A DNA stretch of 56,618 nucleotides from an uncultured Bacteroidales bacterium (GCA_949297365.1 CASFSL010000019.1:1-56618), one strand, 5' to 3'; positions 1 through 9,427 are shown, counted from the first letter of the stretch. Numbers and translations: made by a program. The notes: generated from the sequence alone by a model not told the origin.

Positions 1-82
1 TGTCTGCCAGACACAATCCTCAAAGCCGGGCACTCACGGTGCGGAGTAAAAGTCCCGCGACGTATCACGACACAGTGCCAAA

Positions 83-294
83 TGCCACTATACATTTTCG
101 TTAGGTCAGAAATACCTGTAAATCCCGATGTTGGCAAAATCTCAAAATGTAAGGAGCACCCCACAATGCCGTATTTTGAAGAAAATCGGAGCATCTAACA
201 TTCTTGCAAAAACAGAACATCTTAAAAATCAGCAAAATGCAATATAACGAAAATGTATAGTGGCAAGTTGACGAGAATGTATAGTGGCGAGTTG
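83..294. mobile_element. Decayed insertion element or MITE-like remnant
   Basis: A 21-base sequence at 83-103 (TGCCACTATACATTTTCGTTA without its last base is 20 long) recurs as a perfect reverse complement at 245-265. The 141 bases between the arms hold no plausible reading frame. The right arm is part of a tandem pair of 24-base units, whereas the left arm has only one copy. Inverted ends with extra internal copies of the terminal sequence are typical of IS21-family elements, so this may be a transposase-less derivative or the stub of one. No target-site duplication could be assigned because the outer left boundary is unclear. The family assignment is inference; the repeats themselves are directly visible. 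Confidence 0.55.
247..294 (+). repeat. Two tandem 24-base repeats
   Basis: Bases 247-270 and 271-294 are direct neighbours and identical except for two A-to-G changes (unit positions 5 and 19). The shared core is AATGTATAGTGGC. The first unit overlaps the right arm of the inverted repeat at 245-265. The arrangement looks like a multi-copy transposase-binding end. Confidence 0.85.
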
Positions 295-426
295 CATGAC
301 AGCGGACGGGGTAGAGCCTCGCGCCGGCATCTCCTGCTCAGTCCGGCTTCAGCTGTATGAGGGCTGCCAGGGGGAATCTTTGCGGATAACCATTATTATT
401 AATTACCCGAACCGACAAGGGAAATG

Positions 427-466
427 CAAAATTCCCGGAACGGCGGATGAGGCCGGTTCCGGGAAT
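427..466 (-). terminator. Intrinsic terminator of the secA-lpd-bactofilin operon
   Basis: An 11-base perfect stem (ATTCCCGGAAC at 431-441 with GTTCCGGGAAT at 456-466) is followed on the minus strand by ATTTTGCATTT. It lies about 47 bases past the bactofilin stop codon, in the right orientation to end that operon. Confidence 0.75.
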
Positions 467-512
467 CGTATGCAGATGCATGCCGGTGCTGGCACGTGAA
501 TCAAGCGGTCGG

Positions 513-950
513 TTATTTCTTGGAGGGCTGTGGAGCGGCGGGCTCGGAAGGCTTGTGGGCTCCTTTGAGGTCTGCGGTCTCGTTGAGGAATTTGTTGTAT
601 TCCTCCTTGGTGATGATGTGGCACGAACCGTTGAATATCGTGCCGACCTCAATGCCCAGCTTAGGAGTCTTGAGATCTCCGGAGAAGTTGGAGTTAGCCT
701 TGAAGTTGACGATGTCCTCGATATACATCTCGCCCTCGGCATGTCCCCACAGGTCGCAGTTCTGACAGAATACCTTGCCCTTGACATGGGCAGCCTCGCC
801 GATTACCAGCTTGCCTTTGGTATATACCGTACCTTCAAATATTCCGTCAATTCTGATGTCTGCCGAAGATGTCATCACTCCGGTAATCCTGGTTCCCTTG
901 GAAATACGGCACAACTCATTGGCCTGGGGAATTATTTCTGCTTTTGCCAT
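513..950 (-). CDS. Bactofilin family polymer-forming cytoskeletal protein
   Basis: This 145-residue protein matches the bactofilin pattern: a short polar N-terminus, a central right-handed beta-helix of short hydrophobic/glycine repeats (roughly residues 15-115), and a disordered proline/lysine tail. Phrases such as RIDGIFEG, VIGEAAHVKGKV and NFKANSNFSGDLKTPKL are typical of the family. Bactofilins polymerise without nucleotide on the inner face of the membrane and often scaffold cell-wall enzymes. The length is normal and the ATG start is unambiguous. It is the last gene of the secA-lpd-bactofilin group, 12 bases after lpd, and is followed by an intrinsic terminator. No partner peptidase is adjacent, so its specific role here is unknown. 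Confidence 0.9.
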   Translation of the reverse strand: MAKAEIIPQANELCRISKGTRITGVMTSSADIRIDGIFEGTVYTKGKLVIGEAAHVKGKVFCQNCDLWGHAEGEMYIEDIVNFKANSNFSGDLKTPKLGIEVGTIFNGSCHIITKEEYNKFLNETADLKGAHKPSEPAAPQPSKK

Positions 951-962
951 ATCTTATACTTT

Positions 963-2360
963 TTATTGATGAATGCATTCTCCGTGTGAAGCCTCGGCAG
1001 CCTCCATTATCGCCTCGCTCATAGTGGGATGAGGGTGTATGGAATGTATCAGGTCCGAAGCCGTCATGCCGACATTGCGTCCGGCCACGATACCGGATAT
1101 CATCTCGGTCACATTGGCTCCGACCAGATGGGCTCCGAGCACCTTGTCCGTAGCTGCGTCCACAATCAGCTTGACGAAACCGTCCTTCTCACCTGCGGCC
1201 ACTGCCTTGCCGGAGGCCAGGAAAAAGAACTTGCCCACCTTATAATCTATACCTACCTCCTTGGCGGCTCTCTCGGTCATACCGACTGAAGCCACTTCGG
1301 GGGACACGTATGTACAGCCCGGCACATTGCCGTAGTCCAGAGGCTTAGGAGCCAGTCCGCATATAGCCTCCACACAGCATATAGCCTCAGCCGAGGCCAC
1401 ATGAGCCAGGGCCTGCGTAGGTATGATGTCGCCGATGGCATATACACCCTCCACATTGGTGCGGTAGTACTCGTCCACCTTGATCTTGCGGCCGCGCACC
1501 ATCTCCACGCCTACCTCTTCCAGGCCGAGATAATCCGTATTGGGAATCACGCCTACAGCCGAAAGCACCGTCTCCGCCTCTATGGTCTCCACACCCTTCT
1601 TCGTCTCGACGGTCAGCTTGCAGAGCTCGCCGGAGGTATCCACACTCTTGACCTGAGCGGCAGTCATGACCTTCATTCCGGCCTTGCGGAACGAGCGGCT
1701 TATCTGGGCCGACACATCGTCGTCCTCCAGCGGGAGAATGCGGTCCAGATACTCTATGAGGTAAACCTCCACGCCCAGACTGCGGTAGAAGAAAGCGAAC
1801 TCACTGCCTATGGCACCTGAGCCGATGACGGCAAGGCTCTTGGGCAGCTTGTCCGGTATCAGAGCCTGACGATAGGAGATAATCCTCTCGCCGTCAATGG
1901 GTGCGAACGGCAGGGAATTGGCCCTGGAGCCGACCGCCAGAATGATGTGGTCCGCCTCGTAGACCGTCTTCTTACCGGCCTCGAAGTCATTGACCTCGAC
2001 GCTGTGACCGCTCCTGAGCACAGCATCTCCGTGAATCAGGGTTATCTTGTTCTTCTTCAGCAGGAACTCCACTCCCTTGGACATCTGGGCGGCAACCCCT
2101 CGGCTGCGGTCCACCATCTTCACGATATCCGGCTTCACATCCGCTGCCTCAAAGCCGTATTCCGCAGCATGAAGGGCATAGGTATAAGCCTGCGCGCTCT
2201 TAAGCAGAGCTTTCGTGGGTATACATCCCCAGTTGAGGCAGATACCGCCCACTTCAGAGCGTTCAACTATCGCCACTGACTTTCCGAGCTGGGATGCACG
2301 GATTGCGGCTACATATCCTCCGGGTCCGGAGCCCACCACTATTATGTCAAATCTATCCAT
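963..2360 (-). CDS. lpdA: Dihydrolipoyl dehydrogenase (E3)
   Basis: This 465-residue flavoprotein disulfide reductase reoxidises dihydrolipoamide with NAD+ in 2-oxoacid dehydrogenase complexes or the glycine cleavage system. The N-terminal FAD site GSGPGGYVAA is at about residues 11-20, the redox-active disulfide motif GGICLNWGCIPTK at about 38-50, the NAD-binding GSGAIGSEFAFF near 180, and the dimer-interface HPHPTMSEA motif near the C-terminus. Length and all catalytic positions are normal. It lies 11 bases after secA and 12 before the bactofilin gene, so the three are probably co-transcribed. No E1 or E2 gene is in the window, so the complex it serves cannot be told from context. Confidence 0.96.
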   Translation of the reverse strand: MDRFDIIVVGSGPGGYVAAIRASQLGKSVAIVERSEVGGICLNWGCIPTKALLKSAQAYTYALHAAEYGFEAADVKPDIVKMVDRSRGVAAQMSKGVEFLLKKNKITLIHGDAVLRSGHSVEVNDFEAGKKTVYEADHIILAVGSRANSLPFAPIDGERIISYRQALIPDKLPKSLAVIGSGAIGSEFAFFYRSLGVEVYLIEYLDRILPLEDDDVSAQISRSFRKAGMKVMTAAQVKSVDTSGELCKLTVETKKGVETIEAETVLSAVGVIPNTDYLGLEEVGVEMVRGRKIKVDEYYRTNVEGVYAIGDIIPTQALAHVASAEAICCVEAICGLAPKPLDYGNVPGCTYVSPEVASVGMTERAAKEVGIDYKVGKFFFLASGKAVAAGEKDGFVKLIVDAATDKVLGAHLVGANVTEMISGIVAGRNVGMTASDLIHSIHPHPTMSEAIMEAAEASHGECIHQ

Positions 2361-2371
2361 GTCTATGATGT

Positions 2372-5300
2372 TTAATTGTTTTCCAATCTACCGTGACAAT
2401 GCTTGTACTTCTTGCCGGAGCCGCAGGGGCAGGGGTCGTTGCGGCCCACCTTCTTCTCAACCCTGACGGGAGCGTTGCTCTTGGGCTCACCGCTGTTGGT
2501 CACCATATCCGTTCTGGAAGTGCGCATATTGCTCATGTCGGTACGGCGGCGCTCAGCCTCACGTACGTCTCCGGGGGCATTCTCCCTCACAGGGATGTGA
2601 GCCCTGAGCAGGAACTTCACCACCTCGCGGCTGATACGCTCGATGACACCCTTGAAGAGGTTGAAACTCTCGAACTTGTAGACAAGCAGAGGGTCCTTCT
2701 GCTCGTATGTGGCGTTCTGCACGGACTGCTTAAGGTCGTCCATATCGCGCAAGTGCTCCTTCCAGGCCTCGTCTATCATGATGAGGGTAATGGTCTTGCT
2801 GACGGCCCTGATGAGCTCGCGGCCCTGAGTCTCGTAGGCCTTCTTGAGATTCACGAGCACGCGCATGACCTTGGTGCCGTCTCCGACAGGAACGGCGATG
2901 TTCTCAAACCTCTCGCCCTGCTTCTCGCAGATGGTCTTGATGACCGGCCAGGCCTGAGCCACCATGGCATCGCTGCGCTGCTGGTACTCCTGACGTATCT
3001 GCTCGTTAAGGGCATCGGCTATCTTGTCCCTCGAAGCATTCTTGTAGAACTCGGCATCAAAGGCAGGGTCTATCGAGAGGGTCTTCATAACCTCCAGCTT
3101 GAAGTCCTCATACTCCATCTCCTCGGACCTGTCGGCCAGTACCTCGCAGCAGTCCCCTATCATATTCATTACATCCACGTCGATGCGCTCTCCGTACAGG
3201 GCATTGCGGCGCTTGTTGTATATCACCTCCCTCTGGGAATTCATCACATCATCGTACTCCAGCAGACGCTTACGGATACCGAAGTTGTTCTCCTCCACCT
3301 TGCGCTGCGCCCTCTCCACGGTCTTGGACATCATGGACGCCTGCAGGGGCTCGCCTTCCTTGAGACCCATCCTGTCCACCATCACGGCCATCTTGTCTCC
3401 GCCGAAGAGACGGAGCAGGTTGTCCTCGAACGACACGTAGAAGACTGACGAGCCCGGGTCTCCCTGACGGCCGGCACGGCCTCTGAGCTGACGGTCTACG
3501 CGGCGGCTGTCATGACGCTCGGTACCGATGATGGCCAGACCGCCGGCCTCCTTGACTCCGGGGCCGAGCTTGATATCGGTACCACGGCCGGCCATATTGG
3601 TGGCGATGGTCACCGTTCCGGCTGTACCGGCATGGGCCACGATCTCGGCCTCACGGGCATGCTGCTTGGCATTGAGTACATTGTGTTTGATACCACGCAT
3701 ACTCAGCATCTTGCTCAGCAGCTCGGATATCTCGACGGATGTGGTACCCACCAGGACAGGACGTCCGGCCTGGGTCAGCTCCACTATACGGGCTATGACA
3801 GCGTTGTATTTCTCTTTCTTGGTCTTGTAGATGATGTCATCCTCGTCCTTGCGGATGACGGGACGGTTGGTCGGGATGACCACTACGTCCAGCTTATATA
3901 TCGACCAGAACTCACCGGCCTCAGTCTCGGCGGTACCGGTCATACCGGCCAGCTTGTGATACATCCTGAAGTAGTTCTGCAGGGTAATGGTCGCGAATGT
4001 CTGGGTGGCGGCCTCCACCTTCACGTTCTCCTTGGCCTCGATAGCCTGGTGGAGTCCGTCCGAGTAGCGGCGGCCCTCAAGGATACGGCCGGTCTGCTCG
4101 TCCACAATCTTGATCTTGTTGTCCATCACCACATACTCCACGTCGCGCTCGAACATAGCATAGGCCTTCAGCAACTGAGTGACTGTGTGTACCCTTTCCG
4201 CCTTCAGCGCATAATCAGCCAGCAGGGCGGCCTTCTGAGTCTGTTTCTCCTCGGGAGTGATGTTCTGCTTCTCCAGCTCGGCTATCTCATTGCCGATATC
4301 GGGAAGGATGAAGAACTTCTCGTCGGAGACACTGGCGGCGATAAGGTCGTTGCCCTTGTCGGTCATCTCCACGCTCCTGTTCTGCTCCTCTATGACGAAA
4401 TACAGGTCATCTGTAATCAGGTGCATCTGACGGTTGTTGTCCTGCATGTAGAAATTCTCTGTCTTCTGCAGGAGCTGCTTCATGCCCGGTTCGGAAAGGA
4501 ACTTGATCAGAGGATTGTACTTGGGAAGTCCCTTGTGGGCTCTGAGGAGCATCTTGGCTCCCTCGGTCTCGTTGCCTTCGGCTATGAGTTTCTTGGCCTC
4601 AGTGAGCTGCTTGGTCACGAGCTGCTTCTGGGCATTGTACAGTCTCTCCACGTATGGCTTGAACTCCATGAACTGCTGGTCGTCTCCACGGGGCACCGGG
4701 CCGGATATAATCAGAGGTGTACGGGCATCGTCGATCAGCACGGAGTCCACCTCATCGACTATGGCGTAATGATGCTTGCGCTGCACAAGGTCATTCTTGT
4801 CGATGGCCATGTTGTCACGCAGGTAATCGAAGCCGAACTCGTTGTTGGTTCCGAAAGTGATGTCGGCCCTGTAAGCGGCGCGGCGGGCGGCGGAGTTGGG
4901 CTGGTGCTTGTCGATACAGTCCACTCTCAGACCGTGGAACTCGTACAGGGGGCCCATCCACTCGGAGTCACGCTTGGACAGGTAGTCGTTGACCGTCACC
5001 ACATGCACTCCCTTGCCGGCCAACGCATTGAGAAATACGGGAAGGGTAGCCACCAGGGTCTTTCCCTCACCTGTGGCCATCTCGGCTATCTTTCCCTGAT
5101 GCAGGACGATACCACCGATGAGCTGCACGTCGTAATGGACCATGTCCCACGTAGTCGGGTTGCCTCCGGCCATCCATGTATGGCTCCAGTAAGCCTTGTC
5201 CCCCTCTATGCGGACATAGTCGTGCTTAGCACTGAACTCGCGGTCCATATCTGTGGCCGTCACCTCTATGACTTCATTTTCCTTGAATCTGCGGGCCGTG

Positions 5301-5656
5301 GATTTCATAACGGCGAAAGCATCCGGAAGCACCTCGTTCAGCGCCTCCTCGATCTCCTCGTCTATCTTCTTGGTCAGCTTGTCCACCTCGGTGGCCAGAG
5401 CCTCTTTCTTCTCAACCGGGATAGTCACGTCCTCCAGCTGGGCCCTGAGGTTCTTCTTCTGCGCCTCGTCAGCCGATATCCTGTCCTGAATTACTTTTCT
5501 TATCCTGTCTGTCTCACTTCTGAGCTCATCGTCCGAAAGCCTGTCTATACGGTCATAAGCAGCCAGAACCTTTGCCAATATCGGCTGAATCTGCTTCATA
5601 TCCCTCTCGGCCTTGGAGCCGAACAGCTTTTTCAATAAACCATTAATCGATGCCAT
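2372..5656 (-). CDS. secA: Preprotein translocase ATPase SecA
   Basis: SecA drives export of unfolded preproteins through SecYEG. The protein has 1094 residues, long compared with about 900 in E. coli but usual for Bacteroidota, which carry insertions in the nucleotide-binding region. Visible landmarks are the Walker A motif MATGEGKT near residue 192, DEVDSVLID (DEAD-like Walker B), the helicase signature [12 protein letters not shown], and a C-terminal zinc-binding [14 protein letters not shown] that contacts SecB/ribosomes. The insertion at about residues 320-480 is charged and lineage-specific. It is the first gene of a three-gene group with lpd and bactofilin, with a good promoter immediately upstream (5681-5714). 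Confidence 0.98.
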   Translation of the reverse strand: MASINGLLKKLFGSKAERDMKQIQPILAKVLAAYDRIDRLSDDELRSETDRIRKVIQDRISADEAQKKNLRAQLEDVTIPVEKKEALATEVDKLTKKIDEEIEEALNEVLPDAFAVMKSTARRFKENEVIEVTATDMDREFSAKHDYVRIEGDKAYWSHTWMAGGNPTTWDMVHYDVQLIGGIVLHQGKIAEMATGEGKTLVATLPVFLNALAGKGVHVVTVNDYLSKRDSEWMGPLYEFHGLRVDCIDKHQPNSAARRAAYRADITFGTNNEFGFDYLRDNMAIDKNDLVQRKHHYAIVDEVDSVLIDDARTPLIISGPVPRGDDQQFMEFKPYVERLYNAQKQLVTKQLTEAKKLIAEGNETEGAKMLLRAHKGLPKYNPLIKFLSEPGMKQLLQKTENFYMQDNNRQMHLITDDLYFVIEEQNRSVEMTDKGNDLIAASVSDEKFFILPDIGNEIAELEKQNITPEEKQTQKAALLADYALKAERVHTVTQLLKAYAMFERDVEYVVMDNKIKIVDEQTGRILEGRRYSDGLHQAIEAKENVKVEAATQTFATITLQNYFRMYHKLAGMTGTAETEAGEFWSIYKLDVVVIPTNRPVIRKDEDDIIYKTKKEKYNAVIARIVELTQAGRPVLVGTTSVEISELLSKMLSMRGIKHNVLNAKQHAREAEIVAHAGTAGTVTIATNMAGRGTDIKLGPGVKEAGGLAIIGTERHDSRRVDRQLRGRAGRQGDPGSSVFYVSFEDNLLRLFGGDKMAVMVDRMGLKEGEPLQASMMSKTVERAQRKVEENNFGIRKRLLEYDDVMNSQREVIYNKRRNALYGERIDVDVMNMIGDCCEVLADRSEEMEYEDFKLEVMKTLSIDPAFDAEFYKNASRDKIADALNEQIRQEYQQRSDAMVAQAWPVIKTICEKQGERFENIAVPVGDGTKVMRVLVNLKKAYETQGRELIRAVSKTITLIMIDEAWKEHLRDMDDLKQSVQNATYEQKDPLLVYKFESFNLFKGVIERISREVVKFLLRAHIPVRENAPGDVREAERRRTDMSNMRTSRTDMVTNSGEPKSNAPVRVEKKVGRNDPCPCGSGKKYKHCHGRLENN

Positions 5657-5680
5657 CTAAAACATATTTTTGTACAACTT

Positions 5681-5714
5681 ACAAAGATATGGAATATTCA
5701 GAATATTTTGCAAA
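5681..5714 (-). promoter_or_regulatory. Bacteroidota-type promoter for secA
   Basis: On the minus strand the -7 element TATCTTTGT occupies 5689-5681 and a TTTG -33 element lies at 5714-5711, with 21 bases between them. This fits the TTTG / TAnnTTTG consensus of the Bacteroidota primary sigma factor. The predicted leader to the secA ATG is about 20 bases. Confidence 0.7.
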
Positions 5715-5760
5715 AAATTACCCTCTAAACACATCTATTTGTCCTTAAAGACCATGCGTC

Positions 5761-6852
5761 CTACAGGCCGAAGAGGTAGAAGATGCTGCCGACAAGGATT
5801 GCGAAGATAGCATTGAGAATCTTCGCGACCAGGAAACTGCGGGTACTGGAGGCCAGCAACGGCAGGGAGGTATGGCCGTCCTGCGACATGGAACTGGTAA
5901 GGAGCACGGAAAACGGCACTATTCCGCCCGCGAAAAGGGAGATGAAGACCATGTGCGGGCCCGACTCCGGGATCATACCGATCAAAGCAGCCAGAATCAG
6001 CAGATAATATGTGTTGTCCTTCAGCCAATCTCCGATATTGACATAATGCATGACCACGGTTATCACGGCCAGTGCGCCGGCCGTCCACAAAAAGGTCTTG
6101 AGCGCGTGCTTGCGGATAACGTGATGCCACAGATGCTCCTTTACAAAGTGCTCGGAAGAGGCCGCCACCAGCAATACTACAAAGACACTCAGGACTGCGA
6201 ACAGGACATTCATCCACCTCTCGCTGAGAAAATTAAAAGGAAGCGCCGATGGCACCTCCGCTGCTTCTCCGCCCACGTGCTCATGCTCCAGGAAGCCGGA
6301 GAAGACAGCGGCCACGAATATCAGAATGGCCACCATCAGCACGATCCGTTCCTTTCCGGAGCCGCGCATCACCTTATACGAAGACAGCCGGAAGATATTG
6401 GGGAACTCCCCTTTGTTGGCCTCATGCAGTTCAAATCCCGGATCACAGTGAACCCTGAGGGGATGCTTCCGGAACATCAGGTCGGTCAACAGACCGCACA
6501 CGATGGCCAGGACAAAGAGCACCGCAAAGAGCATGAGTGCCTGACGGGGAATCATGGCCAGCATGACGAAGGACTCGTCCCCCGAGGAGGAGATCATGGC
6601 CGCCACCAGAGAGCCCATGCTGATGATGCCGTGAGAGTACAGCGACACTGCGGCGAAACCGCCTATGCATCCGGGTATGAGTCCGAGCAAGGCCCCTGCC
6701 GCCACTTGACGCAGCGGAGAGCCCTGCAGACGGCCGAACCACCGCCCTGCGGAAGCCACGTTGACATACTCTATCATGATCATCATCACCATGACCAGGC
6801 TGGTGATGAGATAAGCATTGAGCACTACATCCCTAAGCAGATGCCAGATCAT
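5761..6852 (-). CDS. Putative 10-TM manganese/heavy-metal exporter (ArsP_2-like)
   Basis: This 363-residue integral membrane protein has about ten hydrophobic segments arranged as two halves. Each half contains a similar glycine/proline-rich segment (LLGLIPGCIGGFAAVSLY near residue 57 and LIGMIPESGPHMVFISLF near 288), so it looks like an internal duplication. This matches the family annotated as putative 10-TM heavy-metal exporter or putative manganese transporter. Histidine-rich stretches (EHEHVGG, EHLWHHVIRKH) between the halves could bind metal. Its ATG overlaps the meaB stop codon by four bases (ATGA), indicating translational coupling. The substrate is inferred from the family only. Confidence 0.75.
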   Translation of the reverse strand: MIWHLLRDVVLNAYLITSLVMVMMIMIEYVNVASAGRWFGRLQGSPLRQVAAGALLGLIPGCIGGFAAVSLYSHGIISMGSLVAAMISSSGDESFVMLAMIPRQALMLFAVLFVLAIVCGLLTDLMFRKHPLRVHCDPGFELHEANKGEFPNIFRLSSYKVMRGSGKERIVLMVAILIFVAAVFSGFLEHEHVGGEAAEVPSALPFNFLSERWMNVLFAVLSVFVVLLVAASSEHFVKEHLWHHVIRKHALKTFLWTAGALAVITVVMHYVNIGDWLKDNTYYLLILAALIGMIPESGPHMVFISLFAGGIVPFSVLLTSSMSQDGHTSLPLLASSTRSFLVAKILNAIFAILVGSIFYLFGL

Positions 6853-7970
6853 CCTTTGTAAAGTTTGAGCAGCTCACCGGCAGCGGAGAACGAGTCTATC
6901 TTGCCGTCCAGCACCGCCTTCTCATAATCCGGCATGGCCGCAGCCACTTTCGGATTGTCGTAGAACATATCTTTCAGAGAATTGTTTATGGTCTCGTACA
7001 TCCAGTAGCGGTCCTGTTCCCGGCGGCGGTGCCAGTAATAGCCGTTGCCTTTCACCAATGCGAAATACCTCTCCATCATCGCCCAGATATCCTCCAGACC
7101 AGTCTTCTCCACGGATGATGCCGTCAGTGCCGTAGGTGTCCATCCGGACTCAGTGGGAGGAAACAGATGCAGGGCGTTGGCATACAGGGCACGGGCCATG
7201 TTGGCTTTCTCCACATTGTTGCCGTCGGCCTTGTTTACCGTTATCAGATCCGACATCTCCATAACTCCGCGCTTGATGCCCTGCAGGTCATCCCCGGCTC
7301 CTGAGATGAGAATCAGCAGGAAGAAATCGCTCATCGAGTGGACGGCCGTCTCGGACTGTCCCACGCCCACGGTCTCGATGAAGACAACGTCATAGCCGGC
7401 GGCCTCGCACAGAAGGATGGTCTCGCGGGTCTTGCGGGCCACACCGCCCAGAGAACCGGCCGAAGGACTGGGACGGATGAACGCCATGGGATTGTTGCAG
7501 AGAGTCTCCATACGGGTCTTGTCTCCAAGGATACTGCCCTTGGTCTTCTCGCTGCTTGGATCTATGGCCAGTACGGCCAGGCGGTGCCCCTTTGCTGTTA
7601 CCAGATTGCCGAATGCCTCTATGAAAGTACTCTTGCCGGCCCCGGGCACACCGGTGATGCCTATACGCATGGACTCCTTGCGCTTGGAGTGCTCCAGGCA
7701 GCGGACTATCAGCTCGTGCGCCATATCCCGGTGCTCGGGCAGGGAACTCTCCACCAAAGTGATGGCCTGACTGAGCACTATGGTGTTGCCCTCTACGATA
7801 CCTTTCATGTAGTCGTCCACCGTCATGACCGTGCGGCGTTTGCGAACGATATTGCTGAGGTAAGGGTTTACTATAGGCGGCTGTTCTATCCCTTCGTTCA
7901 TCACCAGGGCAGAGTCGTCATGATGATACTCATCGAAGAAGTCTCCCTGTCTGTCGGATTTATTGTTCAT
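6849..7970 (-). CDS. meaB: Methylmalonyl-CoA mutase-associated GTPase MeaB
   Basis: MeaB is a G3E-family GTPase chaperone that gates delivery of adenosylcobalamin to methylmalonyl-CoA mutase and protects the enzyme. The 373-residue protein has Walker A GVPGAGKST near residue 107, the base-recognition NKAD, and the family phrases AIDPSSEKTKGSILGDKTRM and ETVGVGQSE. The N-terminal 60 residues are a polar extension. Start and length are normal. It follows the DUF1573 gene by 7 bases and overlaps the exporter by 4. The mutase genes are not in this window, so MeaB is separated from its usual partners. Confidence 0.93.
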   Translation of the reverse strand: MNNKSDRQGDFFDEYHHDDSALVMNEGIEQPPIVNPYLSNIVRKRRTVMTVDDYMKGIVEGNTIVLSQAITLVESSLPEHRDMAHELIVRCLEHSKRKESMRIGITGVPGAGKSTFIEAFGNLVTAKGHRLAVLAIDPSSEKTKGSILGDKTRMETLCNNPMAFIRPSPSAGSLGGVARKTRETILLCEAAGYDVVFIETVGVGQSETAVHSMSDFFLLILISGAGDDLQGIKRGVMEMSDLITVNKADGNNVEKANMARALYANALHLFPPTESGWTPTALTASSVEKTGLEDIWAMMERYFALVKGNGYYWHRRREQDRYWMYETINNSLKDMFYDNPKVAAAMPDYEKAVLDGKIDSFSAAGELLKLYKG

Positions 7971-7977
7971 GGTCTTA

Positions 7978-9072
7978 TTATCTTACGGTATATATTACAA
8001 ATAGATTGATTATCGGCCTGGAAGGCGAGTTCGTAATCAGTGTTACGACATTGAGCACCTCGCCGCTCTGTCCGGAAGTATCCACACTGATCTCCAGTGT
8101 CCCGCTCTCCCCGTAGGGCACCGGTTCCGGCAGGCTGACGGACAGACCCGGTTCACTGGCATCGGCCTTATATATCCTAAAGGTATCCTTGCCGATATTC
8201 TTGACGGTAAACTTACCAGTGAGTGCCGTACCTGCATCCACAGTCCCCAGTTCCAGGGACGAGGATTCAAACTGAGGCAAGGCACCGGCACGCTTCTGCG
8301 TATCCGACAGGTCGGAAAAATTCTCCTTTATAAGAGCCTCCACCGTAAACACCCGGGAATACTTGGTACCGTTGACGACGACCGAGAAAGTGAAAGGAGT
8401 GTTGCCCCACCTCTCTCCGGAAGTTCTGCGGGTGTCCACCACACAAGTAATCCTGGCCTTGGATTTCGCCGGGATGACATTTTCCGGCAGGGACACGGAC
8501 AAGCCGGGAGTCACGTCCTCAAACCGCACCTCTATGTCGCGGCCGGAAGTATTGGCCACTTCCACTTCCACGCTTCTGGCCAGCCCCTGGTCTATCTGCC
8601 CCATGGACACCCATGTCTCCCTGAATCCCAGAGGCCCGCATCCAGACGGAAAGAGCTCGGACAGGCTCTTCGCCTTGTCATGAGCCACACCCCTGACTTT
8701 CAATACCACAGGCTTGGTAAGACCCGACACATAGACTGTTACGGACTTGTTGAACGGATAAGGTCCCTGGTCATTGGAGAAGACTACGGATATCTTCCCC
8801 GTCTTTCCAGGCATTATGGGCGCCTCGGTCCATGACGGCTCGGTACAGCCGCAAGAAGTGACCACCCTGGATATCGCGACAGGCCTGTCTCCGACATTCT
8901 TCATCACGAACGTGCATTTCTGCGGCCCGTCCGCAATCATTATATCTCCGAAATCATGGATGACCTTGTCGAAGGAGACTGTCTGCTCAAAGACATTCTG
9001 CGCACCTGCCCTGAACGCTCCGGCCATCACAGCCGACAGCAGGACTATCATACTGAATATCCGACCTCTCAT
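7978..9072 (-). CDS. Exported protein with DUF1573 repeats
   Basis: This 364-residue protein has an N-terminal signal peptide (RIFSMIVLLSAVMAGAFRAGAQ) and three consecutive Ig-like beta domains, roughly residues 30-135, 148-255 and 265-364. The first contains the DUF1573 hallmarks HDFGDI and VTSCGCTEP. The third has the matching LELGTVDAGTALTGKFTVKN pattern. DUF1573 domains resemble ASH/MSP Ig folds and are common in exported Bacteroidota proteins, but their function is not established. It is the first gene of the DUF1573-meaB-exporter group and has a -7 element just upstream at 9095-9103. Confidence 0.82.
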   Translation of the reverse strand: MRGRIFSMIVLLSAVMAGAFRAGAQNVFEQTVSFDKVIHDFGDIMIADGPQKCTFVMKNVGDRPVAISRVVTSCGCTEPSWTEAPIMPGKTGKISVVFSNDQGPYPFNKSVTVYVSGLTKPVVLKVRGVAHDKAKSLSELFPSGCGPLGFRETWVSMGQIDQGLARSVEVEVANTSGRDIEVRFEDVTPGLSVSLPENVIPAKSKARITCVVDTRRTSGERWGNTPFTFSVVVNGTKYSRVFTVEALIKENFSDLSDTQKRAGALPQFESSSLELGTVDAGTALTGKFTVKNIGKDTFRIYKADASEPGLSVSLPEPVPYGESGTLEISVDTSGQSGEVLNVVTLITNSPSRPIINLFVIYTVR

Positions 9073-9094
9073 ATACGTATTGCTAAAATCTTGG

Positions 9095-9103
9095 GCAAAT
9101 ATA
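9095..9103 (-). promoter_or_regulatory. -7 promoter element for the DUF1573 operon
   Basis: TATATTTGC on the minus strand fits TAnnTTTG. No clear TTTG lies at the -33 position. The element is 23 bases from the DUF1573 ATG and is divergent from the ferredoxin element at 9136-9144. Confidence 0.5.
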
Positions 9104-9135
9104 GTCTTTTCTAGCCGATAATGGGAAATATTGAC

Positions 9136-9144
9136 TATATTTGC
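9136..9144 (+). promoter_or_regulatory. -7 promoter element for the ferredoxin gene
   Basis: TATATTTGC fits the TAnnTTTG consensus and would give a leader of about 27-30 bases before the ferredoxin ATG at 9177. A -33 TTTG is not obvious. Confidence 0.5.
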
Positions 9145-9176
9145 GGGAAATTATAACAACAAACTACATTTTAATT

Positions 9177-9347
9177 ATGGCACACAAAATTGATCCTGAT
9201 GCTTGCGTAGCATGTGGTTCCTGCATCGACGAATGCCCTCTGGGAGCCATTTCCGCCGGAGATGTTTACTCAATTGATCCTGACACTTGCGCTGACTGCG
9301 GTTCATGCGTAGACGCTTGTCCCAACGGAGCTATCTCACCGGCATAA
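9177..9347 (+). CDS. Small 2[4Fe-4S] ferredoxin
   Basis: This 56-residue protein is a compact bacterial ferredoxin. It has two CxxCxxCxxxCP cluster motifs ([12 protein letters not shown] near residue 10 and [12 protein letters not shown] near residue 38) separated by a short linker, which is the clostridial-type fold. It serves as a soluble low-potential electron carrier, for example for 2-oxoacid:ferredoxin oxidoreductases or hydrogenase. I chose ATG 9177 ([10 protein letters not shown]) because the in-frame TTG/ATA codons upstream lie inside the promoter. It is monocistronic, with its own -7 element and a hairpin terminator right after it. The lack of an adjacent partner suggests a general electron carrier. 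Confidence 0.95.
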   Translation: MAHKIDPDACVACGSCIDECPLGAISAGDVYSIDPDTCADCGSCVDACPNGAISPA

Positions 9348-9365
9348 ATTTTCACTTAACATCAT

Positions 9366-9401
9366 AAAAAAATCCGACAGGTCTTTCCTGCCGGATTTTT
9401 T
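9366..9401. terminator. Bidirectional terminator between ferredoxin and rho
   Basis: An almost perfect 15-base stem (AAAAAATCCGACAGG with CCTGCCGGATTTTTT, one A-C mismatch) encloses the loop TCTTT. The A-run and T-run flanks make it work in both directions, which fits the two convergent genes. Confidence 0.85.
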
Positions 9402-9427
9402 ATTTTATACCGCTTATCACACGAAAA

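Larger units (their letters stand above)
1..512. other. Gene-free leading region
   Basis: No credible protein or tRNA gene is visible in these 512 bases. They contain the inverted-repeat element at 83-294 and the terminator at 427-466. Bases 1-13 form a small palindrome (TGTCT GCC AGACA). Bases 14-82 and 295-426 show nothing I can assign. The reading frames that cross this region are short and run antisense through the bactofilin gene. Confidence 0.6.

Noticed and set aside
1-82. Possible structured RNA or group II intron tail at the window start
   Set aside because: Short pairings such as TGTCT/AGACA and CCGGGCAC are present, but the domain V pattern could not be matched, and the sequence is cut by the window edge.
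3512-5638. A 708-residue open frame on the plus strand opposite secA
   Set aside because: It is antisense to a certain gene, has no recognisable domain, and its openness follows from the codon bias of secA. The same applies to antisense frames over lpd, DnaA, trigger factor and the tricorn gene.
5735-6217. A 160-residue minus-strand frame overlapping the exporter gene
   Set aside because: It overlaps the exporter almost completely in another frame and its composition (proline, arginine, cysteine mix) looks like out-of-frame translation.
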